Positions 57,241 to 64,000 of a stretch of 64,000 nucleotides of DNA are shown here, piece by piece. How positions within the stretch are numbered: position 1 is the first letter of the stretch; every line of letters starts with the position of its first letter. The notes below the pieces were generated by a model. The model was given only the letters and a program-made list of their open reading frames with translations, did no database searches and was not told the DNA's origin. The position numbers were made by a program, and so were the translations under genes. This DNA comes from Thalassia testudinum (lineage: Eukaryota; Streptophyta; Magnoliopsida; Alismatales; Hydrocharitaceae). The stretch is from contig JAZHRO010000039.1 of the NCBI GenBank assembly GCA_037157565.1, forward strand, positions 40,238,001 through 40,302,000, written 5' to 3'.

Positions 57241-57540
57241 CCGAGGCAACCTAGGAAGCCTAGGTAGGGGGTAGAAAAGAAATCCAAGTCCAGGCGACCC
57301 GGCAAAGGGAAAACCCAGCTGGTCTGCCAGTGACTTCGAGACTACAGCCAGGCTCTCCAGCATGGCTGTGCTTCTTTTCCCTCGCAATTCAACCAAACTC
57401 ATCATGGTTGGGGGAAGTTTTGATACCCTCCAAGCTTATGGATTGTCACTCATGCTCATAATAGGGTGAGCACGCCTAGAAGCAACTACCTAGAGTCAAC
57501 ATGCACTGAGGCACTCCCTTTGCATTCTTATAAGGATAGA

Positions 57541-58346
57541 GCCACCTCCTAAGGATAGTGGGAACCCGGGAGGATACGCCCCACATTCCCTTATATTATT
57601 GCCTCTTAAGGCTGACGAGCCGCCTCTTAAGGCCGGTGAGCAACCTCCTAAGGATGGCCGGAACTCGTGCGAACGTGCCTCACGTTCCCTTAAGTTGCTG
57701 CATCTTAAGGCCGGTGAGCCTCCTCCTAAGGATGGCAGGAACCTGAGCGGACGCACCTCAAATTCCCTTATATTGCCGTCTCTTAAAGCTAGCAAGCCAC
57801 CTCTTGAGGATGGTAGGAACCTGGGCAGATGTGCTTCAAGTTCCCTTATATTGCCGCCTCTTAAGGCTGACAAGCCACCTCATAAAGATGGCCAGAATGC
57901 GGGCGGACGCACCTCACATTCCCTTATGTTGCCGCCTCTTAAGGCTGGCGAGCCACCTCCTATGGATGAACGGAACCCTGGTAGACGCACCTCACGTTCC
58001 CTTATATTGCCACCTCTTAAGGCCGGCAAGCCACCTCCTAAGGGTGGTAAGAACCCAGGAAGACACGCCTCACGTTCCGCTACATTGCCGCCTCTTGAGG
58101 TCTGCAAGCCACCTCCTAAGAATCGCCGGAACCTGGGCGAATGCACCTCACATTCCCTTATATTGTCGCCTCTTAAGGCCGGCAAACCACCTCCTACGGA
58201 TGGCAGGAACCTGGGCGAACGCGCCTCACGTTCCCTTATATTGTCACCTCTTAAGGTCGACGAGCCACCTCGTAAGGGTGGTAGGAACCTGGACGGACGC
58301 ACCTCACGTTCCCTTATGTTGTCGCCTCTTAAGGCCAGTAAGCTAC
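57541..58346 (+). repeat. 78-bp minisatellite, left block (10 units)
   Basis: Full units start at 57541, 57640, 57718, 57796, 57874, 57952, 58030, 58108, 58186 and 58264, with a 21-bp partial unit at 57619. Unit ends read GCCACCTCCTAAGGATGG and CTCTTAAGGCCGGCGA. Since 78 is divisible by three, the array stays open in several frames. One plus frame repeats EPPPKDGRNLG, then RTSRSLILPPLKAG. The eleventh unit is cut by LTR X3 after five bases. Confidence 0.95.
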
Positions 58347-61123
58347 TGTAAAGACCCATATGTTTTGAGTCTTTCAAGACATCTGGACTTTCGGTCAGAC
58401 ATCTGCACCCCTTCCCAGACGTTTGGAAATTGAAAAAAATCTATACGTAGGGTCAGTTCTGCACGCGGGTTGTGCGCAGATGCTTTCCCTTCTTTCTCTT
58501 CTCCTTTTCTCCTCCCCCACCGAACCCTAACCCCACTCCCTATATAACCCCTCTCCCCCCTTCCTCTCTTCTCCACTCCACCACCACCACCTTCCTTTTT
58601 CCTCTCCACTGCAGCGAGATGGATGAGCGCAAGAGAGGGCGCGAGAGCGAGTAGCGAGGAGAGGCGGCATGAAGAGAGGGGGAGCTTGAGCTCGCTAGCT
58701 CATGGGAGCTCGCTGGTGGGCGCATGGCCAGAGCGGCGCGTATGGGAGGAGTGAGTTGGGGGAGACGTCCCCGACACTCTGTTGCAGCCAAAGCTGCAGA
58801 CGAGGAGGAGAGGTCGCGGCTGCGCGTGGCGAGAGGAGCAGGAGGTTGGTCTAGTTCTAGGATTTTCCAGAATCAGACATCTGGCCTGCCGTCCAGACGA
58901 CGGGTTGGACGTCTGGTGATGACACCGGAAGTCTAAAAGTACAATTTCGCGAAGGTACGTTCCTCTTACGGTTACGACCATGCAGGTCGCACCGCAAAGC
59001 CAATCTGTATGGCTTAAAGTGGCTGATTCGGTCTGTCGTGCGCAGGGATAGCTTCGGGAAGGCGCGGGGCAGTCCTCCCATGCATTTTGGACGTCTGGAT
59101 AGCTTACCAGACGACCAGAAGTACTCCCAGACGATTGGAGAGGTCGGATGTCTGGAGCTGGGTCCAGACGGTCGGTCAAGTAGGGATTCTGGACGTCTGA
59201 GGTCGACGCAGGAACCTAAGGTGAGACACTGGTGACTTTTAAGACGTCTGGACCTTGTGCCAGACATCTGATTTAGGTCTGGAGTTCTGTTTTTAACCCG
59301 TTTAGGGTTCATTTGAGGTCCGTTTTACGCAAACAAGATATCTGTGATTTCCTTGTAAGTTCCTCTACATGTTAGAAAGCCTTATATACTATTTTGAACA
59401 TTCCATTATGGTATGTCCCTTGGTATAGGACTCCAATCTATTACGTGTTCGGGGCCTGCAGAGGCACGTGAGCCTGTCATTCGAGCCTCCAGTACTCCCG
59501 GATTGTCTGGTAAAGTGGTTTCCCCATGTTTTATTTATAAAACATGAATGCATATGTGAAATTAGATAACTAGAAACTAAGGATGTTGCATAAATCCTAG
59601 GACGAGAAGTACTTGCACTGTTTGTATGCGTGTTTGAAATTGCAGTCATAAACGAATGAATAGAATTGTAAATACTTGCCTGTTAATAAATACGAACTGC
59701 TCGTGGAAAATGAAATACTTGTACTAGTTAAACAGTTAATTGTGACATTACTTATTGTATATGTTAGATTGTGGAAATACGAGCTACCTGTGGAATGTGA
59801 AATGCCTGTGCTAGTTAAACAGTTACCTGTGGTATTACTTGTTGTATATGTTATATTGAGGAAATACAAGTTGCATGTGTATAATACAAGAATGGAACCG
59901 TGAATGACGGAACCGGGTATGGAATGACATGGTGAATATGAGCATTAACCCTACGGAGAATTAGGAGTAGAGCTCCTATGGATGAATGGAAATGTCTGGA
60001 CATGTGAGTGGAAAGTGTGATGGCCCTTGAGTACTTGGTAACAAGGGGGAGCAACTGTCTCCCTTTTAGTGTAGAGCGAAGCTAGCCACCCTTTGGTTGG
60101 GACCTGGAGTTAAGAATGGCCACTCTACACCGACTCTTGTTGGCCCTTGCGTACATAGTATTGGGGAGAGCTATTAGTGTAGGGAGGGAGCTAGCCACCC
60201 TACGGGACCCGGGGTTAAGCTAGCCAACCTACACCGACTTTTCTTTGGCCCTCTGGGCAAGCCGGGGTAGTAAGACAAGGGTGCGCAGACTGTGGAGGGG
60301 CGAGACCCCTGTTTGGTTCTGAGGGGCTAGACCCCTGTTACTGAGAGGGCTAGGCCCTATACTGTCCCATGTTGTACTTTGGGCGTACCCACTAGCGGAA
60401 ACGACTGATCGTGTTCCAGTGCGGGGTAGCTACTCATGTGCTTATCGCACGTGTCGTAGTCACTGCTACGTCTAGACAATGACCCTAGGGTGGTTGACTA
60501 GGTGTAGGATTACCACGGGGGACTCTCTCGGCCAAGAGAGCACCACGTGTGCCTTCTACTCTTTGAAAAAGACTGCAATCAAGATCGTTCCCATGAGGAA
60601 CATACGAGATCAAGAAAGAGATCTGAAAGTAAATAAATAGGGGAAAAGAAATGACTTGTAAAATAAAATAAATGGGAAAGATAACTTTACCTGTTAGCAT
60701 TTACTGCTTTAGTTAGTTTAGTTACCACTCTACTCAGAGTTCGCTGACTCCGTTTACTCATAAACCTTTTCAGGTCTAGGAGTTGAGCAGCTTGAGTTAC
60801 CGGCTACAGAAGGAGCTGGGCCCAGTCGAGCCCAGCAGTAGTTCTTATTGTAGTTGTACTTCCTTTTGCTAGTGAGTTTAGAATGTTGTTGCCGTTTCTG
60901 TTTCTATACTTCGTTCTACTTTGCTGTTTTGGTGGTGATATATACTGTTAGAAGTTTTTATTTCCTTTACTGCTTGTACTCTTTTACTGTTAGTTACTTA
61001 GCATAGTGAATGTGGTTTACTTTCCTGCTTTTTGGTTATTTCTTGTTGGACGACTGGGTCTTGGGATTAGTCGAGTCAAGCCAGTCTCGAGTTCTGTAGG
61101 AATTCGGGAACCAGGTTGTAACA
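58347..61123 (+). mobile_element. Solo LTR X3 inside the minisatellite
   Basis: TGTAAAGACCC to GGGAACCAGGTTGTAACA, 2777 bp, colinear with X1 and inverted X2. It has TATATAA at 58541-58547, GACGTC sites at 58908, 59090, 59192 and 59243, and a partial tandem repeat at 59689-59890. The flanks are GCTAC (58342-58346) and GCCAT (61124-61128). Each differs by one C-to-T change from the array consensus GCCAC, so the TSD is GCCAC. Confidence 0.88.
59689..59890 (+). repeat. 87-bp tandem repeat in X3 (2.3 units)
   Basis: Units at 59689 and 59776, with a partial third at 59863. Core AATACGARCTRCYYGTGGAA and CTAGTTAAACAGTTA. 87 bp is divisible by three, so a 75-codon frame stays open across it; it is not called as a gene. 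Confidence 0.88.
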
Positions 61124-61513
61124 GCCATCTCATAAGGGTGGGAGGAACCCAGTCGGACGCGCCTCACATTCGCTTATGTTGCTGCCTCTTAAGGCCGGCG
61201 AACCACCTCTTAAGGGTGGCAGGAACTCGGGTGGACGCATCTTACATTCCCTTATGTTGTAGCCTCTTAAGGCTGACGAGCCACCTCTTAAGGATGGCAG
61301 GAACCTGGGCGGATGCGCTTCACGTTCCGTTGTGTTGCTATCTCTTAAGGTCGGCGAGCCACCTCCTAAGGATGGCCGAAACTCATCTGGACGTGCCTCA
61401 CGTTCCCTTATGTTGCTGCCTCTTAAGGTCGACAGGCCACCTCTTAAGGATGACAGGAGCCCGGGCAGGCACGCCTCACATTCCCTTATATTGCCACCTC
61501 TTAAAGCTGGCAT
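61124..61513 (+). repeat. 78-bp minisatellite, right block (5 units)
   Basis: Units at 61124, 61202, 61280, 61358 and 61436, same unit and phase as the left block. The first unit starts at the TSD of X3. Total is 15 full units in the two blocks. Confidence 0.95.
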
Positions 61514-62110
61514 GAATTCAAACAAAAGCATAGGATGACTCCTCATAATGTCGTCAGCTAGGATTGATAGTCGTTGCCCAGGGTCGAAAGAAACTAGAGC
61601 GCCCATGCCTCGCGTACCGATAAATATGACGTCGCTCCTTAAGGATGGCAGGAGCTAGGGCTCTCACGCCCCATGTTCCAACAGATATGACACCTCCCTG
61701 GGTCGGTAGGAACTCAGGCACACTCACCCAAAAGTTCTGCACACGTTGGTACCATCCACCAGCAAAGTTTTAATCACTTCACTCTCAGTAGCATCTGTTA
61801 ACCAGAACAGATGGCAAGAATCTGAGCCGCCTTGCTCGACGTTATCATGTCACCCATCAAGGCTGGTAGGAACCGGGGCTCTAGCACCCCACACTTCAAA
61901 CGACATGACGTTGCAACCCAACAATGACAGGAGCTTGGGTTCCTACGCCCCAAGTTTCGCTTGACGCACGCTTGGACTTCTAGCAATAAGAATCCGAGCG
62001 CCATCACTTAGCTTTCGTCGCCACCTCCCAAGGTCGGCCCCTATTCATTGCCACCTTCTAGGGTAGGCTCTCATTTGTTTCCACCTCCAAAGGTCGACCC
62101 CCTCAAGTGC
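61514..62110 (+). repeat. Decayed tandem repeats next to the minisatellite
   Basis: Diverged units of about 60 bp with GGCAGGAGCTAGGGCTC and GGTAGGAACC-type cores (61620-61990), then about 31-bp units with CCACCTYCAAAGGTCG (62018-62095). They look like older relatives of the 78-bp unit. Confidence 0.6.
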
Positions 62111-64000
62111 CCTCTTGCCCTTTCCCTATTGCCTAGGAGGGTACCAGGGGTACAACCAAACAGGTTGGCGCGCGGCGGTATTACACCCTACAACCACATT
62201 GGCAAAATCGTCCCTTATCCGCATGTGACAAGGACAGACCTAGCAGCAGAATAGCTACATCGAAAATAGTCGGACCAACAGCCACCTTTGCAAACATAAT
62301 TATCTACCCAGCAACCAACTTCCAAGCCCTTATCCTTACGAAGAGCTAAGGTAGTGGATCGTAATTGACTAATCGAATCTGAGTTAGCCTACCCAGGGAT
62401 TCAGCTAGGCTCTTCAGCAACAGCTACTCAATGCTATCCTGGCAACGCTATCTAGCTCGTCCAGGTGAAGTACTCTCCTTTTCAGGCGGTTATAACTCAG
62501 CCAAGCCACAATAAGAGGCCAAGGCTGAGGTAGGGGGCTTCTTCAAATCGATTTTATTAATCCCGCATGTCGGGTACAGCTCTCGAAGGAGTTCACGGCC
62601 CTGAACGAGGCACGCGCACATGCTCTACCAACAAAGCCTACCCTAAAGCGCTTTTACCAAAGATAGGTGCTGAAGAACTCCTGCAAGGGGTGATGCTACC
62701 CAACCCTCATATGGGACCCGCAGCGAGTACTACCAAAATCAACCTTGTCTCAGCTAACGGATTTCCTACGAAATCCGAGAGAACAGTTCTCATGAAAAGG
62801 GGCATGCTTGACTTTGATATGAGAGGCTCCGAGGCCCCTTAGTCTCCAATAGAGAGGCAGACGGACTTCGACATAATCCAAGAAACCATGACCTTTGGCC
62901 CTCGGGTACCAAGAGAAAGGGCTCGGGCGGCACCGGCGAAGCCTGAGTACCCTCCTCACTTCGCCCTGAAAAACTATATGTCGATAGCCCATTAGCAACA
63001 ACTGACTTCGGAAAAGGTGCAACAGATCGGGGCATTTCGCTTAAAAGCTGGCTAGTTAGGCAGGGATTTTCCACCCCCTCCTTTTAGTAACTCATAAGGA
63101 AAGCTTTTTAAATAGAGGCACTTGGGGCAACCACTCTCAGTCCAACTGTTCCGGGAAAAATAGTTCTAAGCATGCGTAGGAGTGCTAAATACCGTTAGGC
63201 CCGGAACCACCTTCCGCTGGGCAGTTACTGCCACTTCTGGCATTCTCCTATCAACCCTGTCTCCAAAGGGGGACCACGTTAATAATGCCCACCCCTCTCT
63301 ACAAACGTGTTGTGGTCAAAATGCTGGTTCCCCTACAGTCGACACAATTATACCATGTGTTAGACAAAGACGGGTGTATGAGGTACCAAACGAACGACTA
63401 GGCTATGGAGTATGTTAGACTCCCATCACACGCCTATTTCTAAGCCAGCCGTACAACATGGGCGCCCATCCATAACTATGGAGAGCCCTCCCCACGGGCA
63501 CTCCCTTAGGCCCCACCAAAAACCAACAGAGATAAAGTAATAGAATAAGCCTCTATGCCAAGCCATTTGAGCAAAAAATTAGAACGCCCCACAATAGGAA
63601 TCAGGTAAAAACTCGTAGAAGCAGTCCACACGACTCTTGCGAGTAGCAAATCCTAGGCAGCAAATTAGTCTCTCATACTTGGCATATGAGCAGTTCCTCC
63701 CAACAGCACGGCAAGTAAAAAAAGAAAAAAGGAGAGAGAAGAAAAGAAGGAATAAAAAGCCTCTTCCTTTTATAAGAAGTATCAACTGTTACATTCCCCA
63801 GGATCATCGTCTTCAATTAACTTACAACAAGAAAGAGACGCCGTTCATAAGGACTCAGCAGCTTCAACCCCAGTCTTCGAGGTCGCCTGCCCTAAGCTAC
63901 AAGGGTGAGAGTGTAGTGTCAAGACTAACGGCCCCTGCAGCTTCTGGCAAACCTGCCTTGAACGACTTCTCGTTAGAAATCGGTCCATCCCTGTCAAGCG
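62111..64000 (+). other. Right end of Tat-related element, no gene seen
   Basis: No known domain on either strand. Short frames at 62567-63074 overlap on both strands and look accidental. A TTTAAATAGAGG near 63108 could be part of an LTR promoter. Confidence 0.4.

Larger units (their letters stand above)
53395..64000 (+). mobile_element. Second Tat-related element, non-autonomous remnant
   Basis: Plus-strand remnant with an LTR-like promoter (TATAAATA at 53572 followed by a G-rich leader), a possible gag start, a pol-linker segment shared with the left end of the window (57240-57400 versus 205-340), and a large minisatellite. It continues beyond the window. Tandem repeats in the hypervariable 3' untranslated part of Tat/Ogre elements are an established source of plant satellites, which fits the array here. 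No RT or integrase was recognised. The left edge is approximate. Confidence 0.5.

Noticed and set aside
57599..58433. A 250-codon and a 209-codon frame
   Set aside because: Frames of a 78-bp minisatellite whose period is divisible by three; several frames stay open at once, so openness is not evidence of coding.
57541..61513. Regular repeats with nearly constant spacing, considered as a CRISPR array
   Set aside because: Units are contiguous 78-bp tandem repeats without unique spacers, in a plant genome.

Overview
This is plant nuclear DNA, almost certainly a heterochromatic or intergenic stretch of a flowering-plant genome. The evidence is a dense stack of nested, decayed plant LTR retrotransposons: Ty3/Gypsy Tat lineage with a second archaeal-type RNase H, an Athila-like element, a non-autonomous LARD-like family, a Ty1/Copia element and several large solo LTRs. 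One PIF/Harbinger transposase remnant is also present. I see no intact protein-coding host gene; one minus-strand open segment near 44.2-44.4 kb could be an exon. The species cannot be named from sequence alone.

Layout. 1-3.18 kb: decayed Tat pol (RT, RNase H, archaeal-type RNase H, integrase), plus strand. 3.2-19.48 kb: an Athila-like plus-strand element (protease, an acidic ORF, integrase C-terminus, 3' UTR, 3' LTR at 17.77-19.48 kb). It is split by a minus-strand LARD-like element (4354-13513, TSD ATTAT) and by a solo LTR of the same family (14110-16803, TSD ACGAC). 19.5-24.3 kb: a PIF/Harbinger transposase with one small intron, split by two diverged copies of another GC/CT-rich repeat. 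25.99-33.20 kb: a third LARD-family LTR (TSD TACAT) that carries two nested solo LTRs, X1 (TSD CACCC) and Y (TSD CCTCY). 34.68-43.82 kb: a Copia element with both LTRs (TSD RAACC), split by solo LTR X2 (TSD TCAGG). 43.8-53.4 kb: AT-rich sequence with little recognisable content. 53.4-64 kb: a second Tat-related element with a 78-bp minisatellite. It is split by a solo Copia-type LTR (Z, TSD GCTGT) and by solo LTR X3, which landed inside one minisatellite unit.

How the parts relate. The window works as a fossil record of insertions inside insertions, and target-site duplications and broken reading frames give their order. Two cis-level signals stand out. First, the three best-preserved LARD-family LTRs carry a pair of hairpins at fixed places upstream of the TATA-like box, and the stem sequences have changed while pairing is kept. 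Second, the palindrome GACGTC (the core of the plant bZIP C-box) recurs in clusters in LTRs of at least three unrelated families, reaching seven intact copies in about 0.67 kb in LTR Z. Positions and TSDs were read by eye; similarity between copies was judged by eye and no alignments or searches were run.
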